Counted from the first letter of the stretch, positions 6,225 through 13,885 are shown. The stretch is DNA of 15,108 nucleotides from JBBRLA01 sp038231615 (GCA_038231615.1 JBBRLA010000135.1:1-15108), one strand, 5' to 3'. Translations and numbers: made by a program. Notes: generated by a model from the sequence alone, not told the origin.

Positions 6225-7613
6225 ATGGCGTGGGTCTTCGGACTGGGCCTGCTTGCGGTCGTGGCCGCCGGATCGTCCGCGCGGGCCGAGGAGATCGGAG
6301 CGGTGACCCTGGAAGGCGCGGTCCGTTTCGCGCTCGGCCACCACCCGAGCTTGCGGGCCAGCCAGGCCACGGAGGAGGACGCCGCGGCGCGCACCGGGCT
6401 CCTGCGCTCGGGCTACCTGCCGCAGGCCAACGTCTCGCTGGAGTTCCTGCGGGCGACAGGGAACCTGGTGGCGGGTTCGGTTTTCCCGCTGCCTGCGATC
6501 CCATCGGTCACCGGGCCGCCGGCCACGCCACGCTTCGACAGCGGGGCCTTCGGTAGCAGCGTGGGCCTCGGGGCGGCGTGGGACCTTTTGAGCTTGCCGC
6601 GACGCATCGCGCTGGTGGACGCCGCGCTCCTCGACCAGCAGGCCGCCCGTGCCGGCACGGACGCGCAGCGTCTGAGCGTCGCCTTTGACGCGGCAGATGC
6701 CTACCTCGAAGCAGTGGGCGGGGCGGAGGTGGTAAAGGCCACCGGCGCCGGTGTCGAACGGGCCCGCGTGTTCACGGCCACGGTGCGGGTGCTGGCCGAG
6801 CATGACCTGCGGCCCGGGGCCGATCTGTCGCGGTCCGAGGCGGAGCTGGCCCTGGCACAGGCGCAGCTCGTTCGCGCCGAGGAGGCTGCGTCGCTCGCCC
6901 AGGTCCGGCTGGCGCTGACGCTGGGCGCCGCCGGGGCCCGGGTGGACGTCGTGCCGGGGCCGCTTCTTTTGCCTCCGCGGGCCGGAAGGCCGGAGGGGCC
7001 GACGCGGGAGCATCCCTTGCTGGCAGGGGCGACGGCAGCAATGGAAGCGGCTGGAGCCAGGGAACGCGCCGCCGGCCTGGCCTACCTGCCCAGGGTGGAG
7101 TTGGTCGCTGCCCTGTGGTCCCGCGGCAGCGGCTGGTCGCCCTCGGGGCAGGACCCCGGCGGCGGCGCGGGCCTTTTGCCGGACACGCCGAACTGGGCGG
7201 CCGGCCTGGTCGTGTCCTGGCCGGTCTTGGAGATGTTCGCGATTCGGGCCTGCCGGCAGACAGAGCGGGCACAAGTCCACCTGAGCCAGGCGCGCAGGGA
7301 GGAGATCATGCAGGTTCTCCGCGCCCAGATCGATGCCGCCCGGACGATGCTGGACGCGAGCGCCCGGGTCGCGCAACAGGTCGCGCTCGGGTTGCAGGCG
7401 GCCCGGATGACCGAGCGGCAGGCCGATGCCCGATATCGATCGGGGCTGGTCCCGGTGGTCGAGGTGGCCGAGGCCCAGCGCCTGCTGGCACAGGCAGAGA
7501 CCGAGGACGCGGTGGCGCGGCTGCGCATCCACCGCGCCAGGTTGGTCCTCGGGCGTGCGTTGGGCGATCTGGAACCCTTTTTGGCGGAGCTGCGCGGGAC
7601 GGAGGAAAGGTAG
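6225..7613 (+). CDS. TolC-family outer-membrane efflux protein
   Basis: The 462-aa product begins with a cleavable signal peptide (FGLGLLAVVAAGSSARA, cleavage before EE). It then shows the two-fold arrangement of the outer-membrane efflux protein family. The first half has VTLEGAVRFALGHHPSLRAS, GYLPQANVSLEFL and a long Ala-rich coiled coil with LRPGADLSRSEAELALAQAQ. The second half has HPLLAGATAAMEAAGARERA, AGLAYLPRVELVAALW and a matching coiled coil ending GLVPVVEVAEAQRLLAQAET. Length is normal. It would form the trimeric outer-membrane duct of the tripartite pump encoded with it. The start at 6225 was chosen for the signal peptide; AGGA lies only 2 nt upstream, so translation may be coupled to the propeller gene 8 nt before. 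No lipobox is seen, so it is not a lipoprotein as OprM-like members are. Confidence 0.93.
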   Translation: MAWVFGLGLLAVVAAGSSARAEEIGAVTLEGAVRFALGHHPSLRASQATEEDAAARTGLLRSGYLPQANVSLEFLRATGNLVAGSVFPLPAIPSVTGPPATPRFDSGAFGSSVGLGAAWDLLSLPRRIALVDAALLDQQAARAGTDAQRLSVAFDAADAYLEAVGGAEVVKATGAGVERARVFTATVRVLAEHDLRPGADLSRSEAELALAQAQLVRAEEAASLAQVRLALTLGAAGARVDVVPGPLLLPPRAGRPEGPTREHPLLAGATAAMEAAGARERAAGLAYLPRVELVAALWSRGSGWSPSGQDPGGGAGLLPDTPNWAAGLVVSWPVLEMFAIRACRQTERAQVHLSQARREEIMQVLRAQIDAARTMLDASARVAQQVALGLQAARMTERQADARYRSGLVPVVEVAEAQRLLAQAETEDAVARLRIHRARLVLGRALGDLEPFLAELRGTEER

Positions 7614-7617
7614 CGTC

Positions 7618-10600
7618 ATGTTCCTGGTCCGCTTCGCGCTGCGGCGCCCGTTCACCATCGTGGTCCTCGTCTTTGCCTTGCTCCTTTGCGGGGGACTGGC
7701 GATCCGGCGGGCGCCGGTCGATATCTTCCCCGACCTGGGCGTCCCGGTGATCTACGTCGTGCAGCCCTTCGGTGGCATGTCGCCGGGCCAGATGGAGGGG
7801 CAGATCGTCACTTACTACGAATACCACTTCCTTTACATCAGCGGCATCGAGCACATCGAGTCCCAGTCGATCCAGGGCATGGCCATGCTCAAGCTCTACT
7901 TCCATCCCGGCACCGACATCGCGCAGTCGATGGCGCAGGTGACGGCGATGGCCTTCCGGGCCACCGCCTTCATGCCGCCCGGGACCCTGCCGCCTTTCAT
8001 CGTCCGTTTCGACGCCGGGTCCATCCCCGTTGGGCAGCTTGTCTTCGCCAGCGCTGAGCGCGGAGACGCGGAGATCCAGGACCTGGCCCTGTACCGGGTG
8101 CGTCCGCTTTTGGCCACCCTGCCCGGCGTCTCGGCGCCGCCGCCCTCTGGGGGGAAGATCCGCACCATCGTGGTCTACGTGGACCCGGAGCGGATGCGCT
8201 CCTACCGCATCTCGCCGGACGAGATCGCCGGCGTGTTGGCGCGCGAGAACCTGACCCTGCCCGCGGGCAACGTCCGCATCGGCGACCGCACCACCATCGC
8301 GGCCACCAACGCCCTGGTCCGGCGGCCCGCGGACCTTTTGAGCGTGCCCCTGCGCACCGGCGCCGGGCCCACGGTCTTCTTGCGCGACGTGGGTCACGTC
8401 GTCGACGGCGCCGACATCGTCTACAACATCGCCCTGGTCAATGGCCGGCGCACCGTGTACATGCCGCTGACCAAGCGGGCCGATGCTTCGACCCTGGACG
8501 TGGTGCGGAACATCAAGGACGCCCTGCCCAGGATGCGTGCGCTGGTGCCGCCGGACATCGAGATCCGCTTCGAGTTCGACCAGTCGATTTATGTGAAAAA
8601 CGCCCTGCGCGGCCTGCTTACCGAGGGGGCCCTTGGTGCGTTGCTGACCGGCCTGATGGTGCTGCTCTTTCTGCACGACCTGCGCTCCGCGCTGATCGTG
8701 CTTCTGACCATCCCCATCTCCCTGCTCGCTTCTGTCATCGCGCTCCGGGCCGCCGGGCAGACCATCAACATCATGACGCTCGGCGGTCTGGCCCTGGCGG
8801 TCGGGATCCTGGTTGACGAGTCCACTGTGGCGATTGAAAATATCCACGCTCATCTTCTTCGCGGCGCCGGGGTGGGCCGCGCGGTGGTGGATTCGATGAA
8901 GGAGGTGATGCAGCCGCGCCTGCTGGCGATGCTCTGCGTCATCGCGGTGTTCATCCCGTCGTTCTTCCTGGTCGGGGTCAGCCGCGCTCTCTTCCCGCCG
9001 CTGGCGCTGGCGGTCGGCTTCGCCATGGTCGCCTCCTATCTGCTTTCGAGCACGCTCGTTCCGGTGCTGGCAATCTGGCTCTTCCGCGCAAGGCACACCG
9101 AGGCGGGCCCCGGCGCAGCACCCTCGCTCTTCGAGCGGGTAAACGCGGGCTATGGGCGGCTCTGTGCCGGGATGGTGCGGCACCGACGGCCGGTCCTTTT
9201 GCTCTACCTTCTGCTCTGCCTGCCCGCGCTCCTTCTTTCGAGGCATCTCGGCTCCGAACTCTTCCCTCGCGTCGATACCGGGCAGTTCCTGCTCCGCATC
9301 AGGGGCCCCGACGGCCTGCGGCTGGAGCGTACCGAGGAGATCGTCCGCGAGGCGGACCGGATCATCCGCGAGCAGCTCGGCGCGGGCGCGGTGAGCATCA
9401 CGCTGGCGAACATCGGCAACCCGCCTTGGTCCTATCCGGTCAATGGCATCTACGTGTGGAACAGCGGCCCGCATGAGGCGGTCTTGCTGGTGGCGTTGCG
9501 GGCGGGCGGACGCCCGCCGCTCGCTTCCATTGAAGAGTCCTTGCGACGGACCTTCGCCGCCCGCTTCCCCGATGTACGCTTCTCATTCGAGGCGGGGGAC
9601 ATCGTCTCCCAGGTGCTGAACTATGGCGCCCCGACGCCGATCAACGTGATCATCTCGGGCAACAATCAGAGCGAGACCCGCGTACACGCGGAGCGGATCG
9701 TCGCCGCGCTGCGCAAGCTTGCCGCGCTGCGCGATGTCCAGATCCCGCAGTCGCTCGACTACCCGACGCTCGACGTCACCATCGACCGCGAGCGCGCAGG
9801 GCAACTGGGTGTGACCGTTGACCGCATCGGTCGTTCGATTGTCGCCGCGACCTCGTCGAGTGTGCTGATCGCGCCGAACTTCTGGGTCAACCCGGCCACC
9901 GGCATTCCCTATCGTGTCGCCCTCCGCGTCCCCGAAAGCCAGATAGCCTCCGCCGACGATCTGCGCAACCTCCCGATCATGCCCGACGGCGCCCCCCGTC
10001 CCCTGCTTGGCGATGTGGCCACACTGTCAACGGGAAAGACCCCCGGAGAGATCGATCACCTGAACAGCCAGCGGGCGCTCAGCGTGGTGGCGAACGTGGC
10101 GGGGAACGACCTGGGCGCGGCGGCCGTGGACGTCGAGCGCGCGGTCGCCGGTGTCGGGGTACCGCCTCGTGGCACCACCGTGGCCATCCACGGTCAGGTG
10201 GAGCAGATGAGGACCACCTTGCGCAGCCTGCGTGAGGGGCTCTTGCTGGCGGTGGTCGTGGTGCTCTTGCTGCTCACCGCCAACTTTCAGTCGCTCCGCG
10301 ATCCCCTGGCGGTGCTTTCGACCCTCCCGGCGGTCCTCCTCGGGGTCATGCTCATGCTCCTCGCCACCCGATCGACCCTGAACGTGCAGTCGCTCATGGG
10401 CGCCGTCATGGCAATCGGCATCGCCGTGGCCAATGCCGTCCTCCTGGTCACCTTCGCCAGGGAACGCCGAAAGGCGGGCGACGGGCCTGTGGAGGCGGCC
10501 ACGGCGGCGGCGCGCGGCAGGCTGCGGCCGATCTTGATGACCAGCCTGGCCATGATCGCCGGAATGGTCCCGATGGCGCTTGGGCTCGGCGAGGGCGGCG

Positions 10601-10773
10601 AGCAGTCGGCCCCGCTCGGTCGCGCCGTCATCGGCGGCCTGCTGGCGGCGACGGCGGCGACGCTGCTCTTTCTGCCTGCCGCCTACACACTGCTTGCCGG
10701 CAAGGCCCCCTTTCGTACCGGCTCTCTGGATCCGGACGATGTCGAGCACCTCGACGCACAGAGGACGCCATGA
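7618..10773 (+). CDS. RND-family inner-membrane efflux pump
   Basis: The start at 7618 (AAAGG 7 nt upstream, 4 nt after the TolC gene) gives a 1051-aa protein, the expected size for an RND permease. TM1 is in FTIVVLVFALLLCGG, followed by the hallmark PVDIFPDLGVPVIYV. Two periplasmic porter segments follow TM1 and TM7, and the C-terminal helix bundle ends LLAATAATLLFLPAAYTLLA. Proton-relay positions are unusual. TM4 reads GILVDESTVAIENIH (Asp400-Glu401 where AcrB has Asp-Asp). TM10 reads AIGIAVANAVLLVTFA, with Ala938 where AcrB has its essential Lys940. This places it outside classical AcrB/MexB multidrug pumps, in a subgroup annotated only as efflux RND permease. Substrate cannot be predicted. 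It works with the flanking outer-membrane and adaptor proteins. Confidence 0.96.
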   Translation: MFLVRFALRRPFTIVVLVFALLLCGGLAIRRAPVDIFPDLGVPVIYVVQPFGGMSPGQMEGQIVTYYEYHFLYISGIEHIESQSIQGMAMLKLYFHPGTDIAQSMAQVTAMAFRATAFMPPGTLPPFIVRFDAGSIPVGQLVFASAERGDAEIQDLALYRVRPLLATLPGVSAPPPSGGKIRTIVVYVDPERMRSYRISPDEIAGVLARENLTLPAGNVRIGDRTTIAATNALVRRPADLLSVPLRTGAGPTVFLRDVGHVVDGADIVYNIALVNGRRTVYMPLTKRADASTLDVVRNIKDALPRMRALVPPDIEIRFEFDQSIYVKNALRGLLTEGALGALLTGLMVLLFLHDLRSALIVLLTIPISLLASVIALRAAGQTINIMTLGGLALAVGILVDESTVAIENIHAHLLRGAGVGRAVVDSMKEVMQPRLLAMLCVIAVFIPSFFLVGVSRALFPPLALAVGFAMVASYLLSSTLVPVLAIWLFRARHTEAGPGAAPSLFERVNAGYGRLCAGMVRHRRPVLLLYLLLCLPALLLSRHLGSELFPRVDTGQFLLRIRGPDGLRLERTEEIVREADRIIREQLGAGAVSITLANIGNPPWSYPVNGIYVWNSGPHEAVLLVALRAGGRPPLASIEESLRRTFAARFPDVRFSFEAGDIVSQVLNYGAPTPINVIISGNNQSETRVHAERIVAALRKLAALRDVQIPQSLDYPTLDVTIDRERAGQLGVTVDRIGRSIVAATSSSVLIAPNFWVNPATGIPYRVALRVPESQIASADDLRNLPIMPDGAPRPLLGDVATLSTGKTPGEIDHLNSQRALSVVANVAGNDLGAAAVDVERAVAGVGVPPRGTTVAIHGQVEQMRTTLRSLREGLLLAVVVVLLLLTANFQSLRDPLAVLSTLPAVLLGVMLMLLATRSTLNVQSLMGAVMAIGIAVANAVLLVTFARERRKAGDGPVEAATAAARGRLRPILMTSLAMIAGMVPMALGLGEGGEQSAPLGRAVIGGLLAATAATLLFLPAAYTLLAGKAPFRTGSLDPDDVEHLDAQRTP

Positions 10774-11873
10774 ACAAGCGGACCGTTCTTGGGCTAGGGC
10801 TTGGGATGGGAATTGGGCTCGGGTTGCCGGCCTGCGAACGGGCGCCCAGGGAGATGGCGCCGTCGGCCCAGAAGGAAGGTGGGCCCAATGCGCCGCCGAC
10901 GTTGGCCGTGGTGGCGGTCCAGGCGCAGCGCCTGGCGACCACGGTTCGCCTGCTCGGGGAACTCATTGCTTATGAGCAGGTAGCGGTCTACCCTCGCGTG
11001 CAAGGTTTCGTCGATGACATTCTGGTCGATCGGGGCAGCAAGGTCCGCCGCGGGCAGCTCCTTGCCCGTCTCTCCGCCCCGGAACTGCGCGCGCGACGTC
11101 TGGAAGCCAACTCCAAGGTCGAGGCCGACAGGAGCAGCTTCGAGCGGCTGCGCGCGGCTGCGGATACGCCGGGTACGGTGGCCCGCCACGATCTGGAACT
11201 GGCAGAGGCAGCGCTCAAGGCCGGCCAGGCGCACGCGCAGTCCCTGACCACCCTGGAGGAATACCTTCTGTTGCGGGCGCCCTTCGACGGCATCGTGACC
11301 GAGCGCAACGTCCACCCCGGCGCCCTGGTGGGACCGCCCGCGGGGACGGACGCGGTCCCGCTATTGCGCATCGAGCAGATCGCGCGCCTGCGGCTGACCG
11401 TGGCCGTGCCGGAGGCGGAGGCCGGGAGCGTGGCCGAGGGCGTCGCATGCGAGTTCACGGTGCGCGCCTTTCCGGCGCAGCGGTTCCGGGCAGAGGTCCG
11501 GCGGATCTCGCACGCCGTCAGCGAGCGGACGCGGACCATGGCGGTGGAACTGGACTACGACAACTCGTTGGAGCGACTCGCGCCGGGCATGTTCTGCGAG
11601 GTGTTTTGGCCGGTCCGCCGGGACGCACCCTCGCTCTTCGTCCCCGCCACGGCGGTGGCACGCACCACGGAGCACACCTATGTGGATCGAGTGCGGGACG
11701 GAATCATCGAGCAGGTCAATGTAGAGCCGGGCATCGCGGTCGAGGAGAAAATGGAAATATTCGGGGCCCTGCAACCTGGCGATCTGGTCCTGCGGCGGGG
11801 CTCGGAGGAACTGCGTAACGGGAGCCATATTCAAATCAAGACGGAGGTCCCCGATAGCGGAATGGTCAGATAA
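10770..11873 (+). CDS. RND periplasmic adaptor (membrane fusion) lipoprotein
   Basis: The ATG at 10770 overlaps the pump stop by 4 nt (ATGA) and has GAGGA 4 nt upstream, so translation is coupled. The 367-aa product has a lipobox (GIGLGLPAC, Cys22). The first lipoyl half-motif is VYPRVQGFVDDILVDRGSKV (about 73-92), then a short alpha-hairpin (about 105-165). The second lipoyl half is LLLRAPFDGIVTERNVHPGA (about 166-185). Beta-barrel and membrane-proximal domains follow, with LRLTVAVPEAEAGSV and the typical APGMFCEVFWPV, FVPATAVART and LQPGDLVLRRGSEELRNGS. This is the HlyD/AcrA-type adaptor that bridges the pump and the TolC duct. Its hairpin is short. The operon order, outer-membrane protein then pump then adaptor, is the reverse of the usual adaptor-first order. 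Confidence 0.95.
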   Translation: MNKRTVLGLGLGMGIGLGLPACERAPREMAPSAQKEGGPNAPPTLAVVAVQAQRLATTVRLLGELIAYEQVAVYPRVQGFVDDILVDRGSKVRRGQLLARLSAPELRARRLEANSKVEADRSSFERLRAAADTPGTVARHDLELAEAALKAGQAHAQSLTTLEEYLLLRAPFDGIVTERNVHPGALVGPPAGTDAVPLLRIEQIARLRLTVAVPEAEAGSVAEGVACEFTVRAFPAQRFRAEVRRISHAVSERTRTMAVELDYDNSLERLAPGMFCEVFWPVRRDAPSLFVPATAVARTTEHTYVDRVRDGIIEQVNVEPGIAVEEKMEIFGALQPGDLVLRRGSEELRNGSHIQIKTEVPDSGMVR

Positions 11874-11958
11874 CCAGGATGAACCCATACGGCCCATCGA
11901 GCCAGGCGCCAAAAGACCCGCGAGCGCCGCGCGCACGATCGGCACTGTCTGCTATGGC

Positions 11959-12255
11959 ATGGTGATGATCTGGATGGGGCTGAGATTCCTTATCGTGTTG
12001 GCCGCCATGAATGCCGGGAGCATGGAGCCCCTGATGGTGGCGCTGGGTTTCCTGATGTTCGTCGCCACCATTCCAATCTTCGTCGGCCTTTGCATGCGAT
12101 CCGGGTGGGCATATGTCTTTGCTGTCGGTACCTCGCTTCTCGTTGCCCTCTGGGACCTCTACTCAGCGGTGGACCAAAAGGCGGGTATCATGCTCCTGCC
12201 GGCCGGCCTGGGTATCGTCGCCTTCGGCTCTTTATGCAAGGCTGGCCGAGGCTAG
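11959..12255 (+). CDS. Small multi-helix membrane protein, N-terminus uncertain
   Basis: The 98-aa product has three or four predicted membrane helices: IWMGLRFLIVLAAMNAG, LMVALGFLMFVATIPIFVGL, AYVFAVGTSLLVALWDLYSA and IMLLPAGLGIVAFGSL. I do not recognise the family. ATG 11959 has no good ribosome site, and the frame is open back through the adaptor stop region without a start codon. A better start lies at 11879, 5 nt after the adaptor stop, with AGGA nearby, giving MNPYGPSSQAPKDPRAPRAR in another frame. A Pro-rich start followed by TVCYGMVMIWMGLRFL would suit a small membrane protein, so a 1-2 base indel near 11935-11945 may have split the gene. If so it would be the last gene of the efflux operon. 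Function unknown. Confidence 0.6.
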   Translation: MVMIWMGLRFLIVLAAMNAGSMEPLMVALGFLMFVATIPIFVGLCMRSGWAYVFAVGTSLLVALWDLYSAVDQKAGIMLLPAGLGIVAFGSLCKAGRG

Positions 12256-12368
12256 CCGCGTCCTCCGTGCGCCTTGCAGTGGCCGTCGTCGCACTCCTGG
12301 TCCACGGCGCTGCTGTCCCCAGCGACGACGACTGGGAGGAGTGGGGCGGTTTCCGATGGATATGCTAA
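12234..12368 (+). CDS. Possible 44-aa exported peptide
   Basis: A 44-codon frame overlaps the end of the membrane-protein gene by 22 nt. It has a positively charged start, a hydrophobic core (VRLAVAVVALLVHGAAV) that looks like a signal peptide, and a short acidic, aromatic tail PSDDDWEEWGGFRWIC. No ribosome site is visible. It could be a real small secreted peptide, the remaining start of a longer gene cut off where the toxin-antitoxin-type genes begin, or chance. Evidence is weak. Confidence 0.3.
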   Translation: MQGWPRLAASSVRLAVAVVALLVHGAAVPSDDDWEEWGGFRWIC

Positions 12369-12371
12369 GAT
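12363..12371 (+). promoter_or_regulatory. Candidate extended -10 element before UPF0175
   Basis: TGCTAAGAT fits an extended -10 (TGn followed by a 4/6 TATAAT match). It ends 8 nt before the ATG at 12380, so the transcript would start at or next to the start codon. No Shine-Dalgarno is seen before that ATG, which fits leaderless translation. No good -35 is present. Confidence 0.25.
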
Positions 12372-12379
12372 AAGAAATT

Positions 12380-12664
12380 ATGATGCTCAATATCCCAGAC
12401 GATGTTGTCCGCGCGTTGCGCGTGCCACAACGGCAGACTGAAGAGGAACTACGCAGGGAGTTCGCGATATTTCTCGTACGCGAGGGGCTTCTTTCACGCC
12501 CCATGGCACGCCGCTTGGCCGAGATGGAGCGAGTGGACTTCGACGATCTACTTGCCAGTCGCAAGGTGCCTTGGGACTTCTCTACAGACGAGATCCTGCG
12601 CGACGTAGAAGCCGCCGAAGCTGCCGCTTTTCATTCGCCGGCAGCAGAGAGCACCGAGCGGTAA
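12380..12664 (+). CDS. UPF0175 family small protein (antitoxin-like)
   Basis: The 94-aa product matches UPF0175. It opens LNIPDDVVRAL, continues EELRREFAIFLVREGLLSRP, then MARRLAEMERVDFDDLLASR with the helix-turn-helix-like middle, and ends in the family-typical PWDFSTDEILRDVEA. Members are small proteins commonly found immediately upstream of, and on the same strand as, DUF3368 PIN-like genes, and are proposed antitoxins. Here the neighbouring DUF3368 gene is on the opposite strand, and the two coding regions overlap by 34 bp at their 3' ends. The start may equally be the second ATG at 12383. The usual functional assignment is from family knowledge, not from any direct motif of neutralisation. 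Confidence 0.82.
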   Translation: MMLNIPDDVVRALRVPQRQTEEELRREFAIFLVREGLLSRPMARRLAEMERVDFDDLLASRKVPWDFSTDEILRDVEAAEAAAFHSPAAESTER

Positions 12665-13110
12665 ATTCGTTCGTCCAGCCAAAGGCCGCCCTGATCCCGC
12701 AGCTCGATTAGCGTCGTCTTGATCGTCAGTAACAAACCACGTCGCTTTGCGGCAAGCAGAACGCCGAGTGAGCCCGACAACTTCAGTCGCAGGCTCAAGG
12801 CCATTCTTCGCCCTGCCTGATCATCGATGAGCAGCAGACAATCGGAGTGTTGGCTTGTGGCGAGAGCAATCGCCTCAGCCTCGCCTGGGTCGAGTTCTAC
12901 CATGAGCTGCGGCAGCAATACAGAGTCGCTGACGTCATGGACTCGCAGCCATGGCAACAAGTGAACCTCTTTGAGGCGATCGCGTGCGCGCGACAGTTCC
13001 TCAACGACGGCCGTTGGTATATGCACTTCGCCATAGAGAGAATGCAGCAGGTCTGCCCGCCCAATGCGGGCAAAGCAGGATAGAGGCGTAGTGTTCGATA
13101 TCACGAGCAT
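12631..13110 (-). CDS. DUF3368 PIN-like protein (putative toxin)
   Basis: The start at 13110 has AGGAG in front and gives a 159-aa product that opens LVISNTTPLSCFARIGRADL, the DUF3368 signature. It continues with LYGEVHIPTAVVEELSRARD, then the conserved LDPGEAEAIALATSQHSDCL with acidic residues, and LLIDDQAGRRMALSLRLKLS followed by GSLGVLLAAKRRGLL. DUF3368 belongs to the PIN-like nuclease group, in which clustered Asp/Glu hold divalent metal; the first usual Asp is Asn here (ISNTT), as in many family members. It would act as an endoribonuclease toxin in a type II system (inference). The upstream minus-strand gene, 52 bp away, could be its antitoxin; UPF0175, the more usual partner, converges on it from the other side. 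Confidence 0.85.
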   Translation of the reverse strand: MLVISNTTPLSCFARIGRADLLHSLYGEVHIPTAVVEELSRARDRLKEVHLLPWLRVHDVSDSVLLPQLMVELDPGEAEAIALATSQHSDCLLLIDDQAGRRMALSLRLKLSGSLGVLLAAKRRGLLLTIKTTLIELRDQGGLWLDERIYRSVLSAAGE

Positions 13111-13162
13111 GGGGTCTCCTTGTCGAGACCGGCGTGAGCGTCGATGGCTTTGCGAGGGTCCA

Positions 13163-13561
13163 TCACGCCGTCCGGGCTTCAATGGCCTCGTGCAGGAGGG
13201 CACGAATGGCAGACTCAATCGAAACATCGACGCCCTTGGGCGACGCATTTTCGACTCGCACACGCTGCTTCTCGATCGCCTCGTACAGGTCGCGCCGAAG
13301 ACGCAGCGTGACCGTCACGCTATTGCCTTCACCACCTGCCGCTGACGGCGGACTCATCGGCGCCATGCTCGATACGCAGAGCGCGAACGCCTCAATCGCT
13401 CTGCTAGCAGACGAAAAATCGATCTGCCGCGAGACCTTTCCAAGGTGACGGGCTTTTGCTTCGTCAGGAGAAAGAGCCCGAAGCGAAGGATGCCGCAAGT
13501 CATCAAAACCCTTGAGGTCGACTCTCCTGACGCGGCCGGATTCCGGATTCGCGATGTGCAT
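13163..13561 (-). CDS. Small protein with possible C-terminal RHH-like segment, candidate antitoxin
   Basis: Starting at ATG 13561 (AGGA about 9 nt upstream) the product is 132 aa. Residues 1-75 are low-homology text with MHIANPESGRVRRVDLKGF and a Ser/Pro linker. Residues 81-130 read SVTVTLRLRRDLYEAIEKQR, then GVDVSIESAIRALLHEAIEA: a beta-strand followed by two helices, as in ribbon-helix-helix DNA-binding proteins. The gene lies 52 bp upstream of the DUF3368 gene on the same strand, the usual antitoxin position. A longer frame to 13762 is open but its extra codons cover repeats and hairpins, so I start at 13561. I do not recognise the full-length family, and antitoxin function is inferred from context. 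Confidence 0.65.
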   Translation of the reverse strand: MHIANPESGRVRRVDLKGFDDLRHPSLRALSPDEAKARHLGKVSRQIDFSSASRAIEAFALCVSSMAPMSPPSAAGGEGNSVTVTLRLRRDLYEAIEKQRVRVENASPKGVDVSIESAIRALLHEAIEARTA

Positions 13562-13644
13562 TATTTTTGATCCTGCCTGAACCTTGAGGAATAGGTGAAT
13601 CAAGGGCTGGTTTCGAGGCCCGAGGGCCAGGCCGGGAACGCGGC

Positions 13645-13692
13645 GATCGCCACCGCAGCCCGCATGGTGATCGCCACCGCAACCCGCATGAC
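13645..13692. repeat. Two-copy 24-bp tandem repeat
   Basis: Two adjacent 24-bp units (13645-13668 and 13669-13692) share GATCGCCACCGC and CCCGCATG and differ at 3 of 24 positions. A degenerate start, GATCGCATCTGCG, follows. The period is divisible by three but there is no convincing gene here. Confidence 0.8.
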
Positions 13693-13750
13693 CTGATCGC
13701 ATCTGCGTAATTCCGGAAGAAGAACTACAAAAAACTGCCTGCAACACCCC

Positions 13751-13772
13751 ATTCGGGCACACCGCCCCGAAT
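13751..13772. repeat. Perfect 7-bp hairpin
   Basis: ATTCGGG-cacaccgc-CCCGAAT is a perfect 7-bp inverted repeat with an 8-nt loop. No T-run follows on either strand, so it is not a standard terminator; it could be an operator or a transposon-end remnant. Confidence 0.6.
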
Positions 13773-13865
13773 CGCCGCCGACTCGCATCAGGGGGCCCCC
13801 CCTGTTCTGGTCCCCATCACCCCATGGCCAAGATCGCTTAGGAAGGTGCCGGCGGATCGGTGTAG

Positions 13866-13885
13866 TCATCCCACAAAGGGGATGA
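13866..13885. repeat. Perfect 7-bp hairpin before the MazF module
   Basis: TCATCCC-acaaag-GGGATGA is a perfect 7-bp inverted repeat with a 6-nt loop, about 140 bp upstream of the antitoxin gene. GTGTAGTC and GCGTAGTC flank it, so the surroundings also repeat (GTAGTC at 13862 and 13892). It may be a remnant of a short repeat element or a binding site. Confidence 0.55.

Noticed and set aside
6135..7658. 507-codon minus-strand frame opposite the TolC gene
   Set aside because: Shadow of the TolC-family gene; composition is Arg/Gln/Pro/Gly-rich with no recognisable domain.
7306..9474. Very long open frame on the minus strand opposite the RND pump gene
   Set aside because: It is antisense to a clear RND gene, its translation is Arg/Asp/Gly/His-rich low-complexity text, and it follows from the high G/C third positions of the real gene.
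12090..12373. Two overlapping 86-92 codon frames across the small membrane-protein gene
   Set aside because: Their first halves are out-of-frame readings of the membrane protein; only the last 44 codons of one have a signal-like core, and that part is listed separately.
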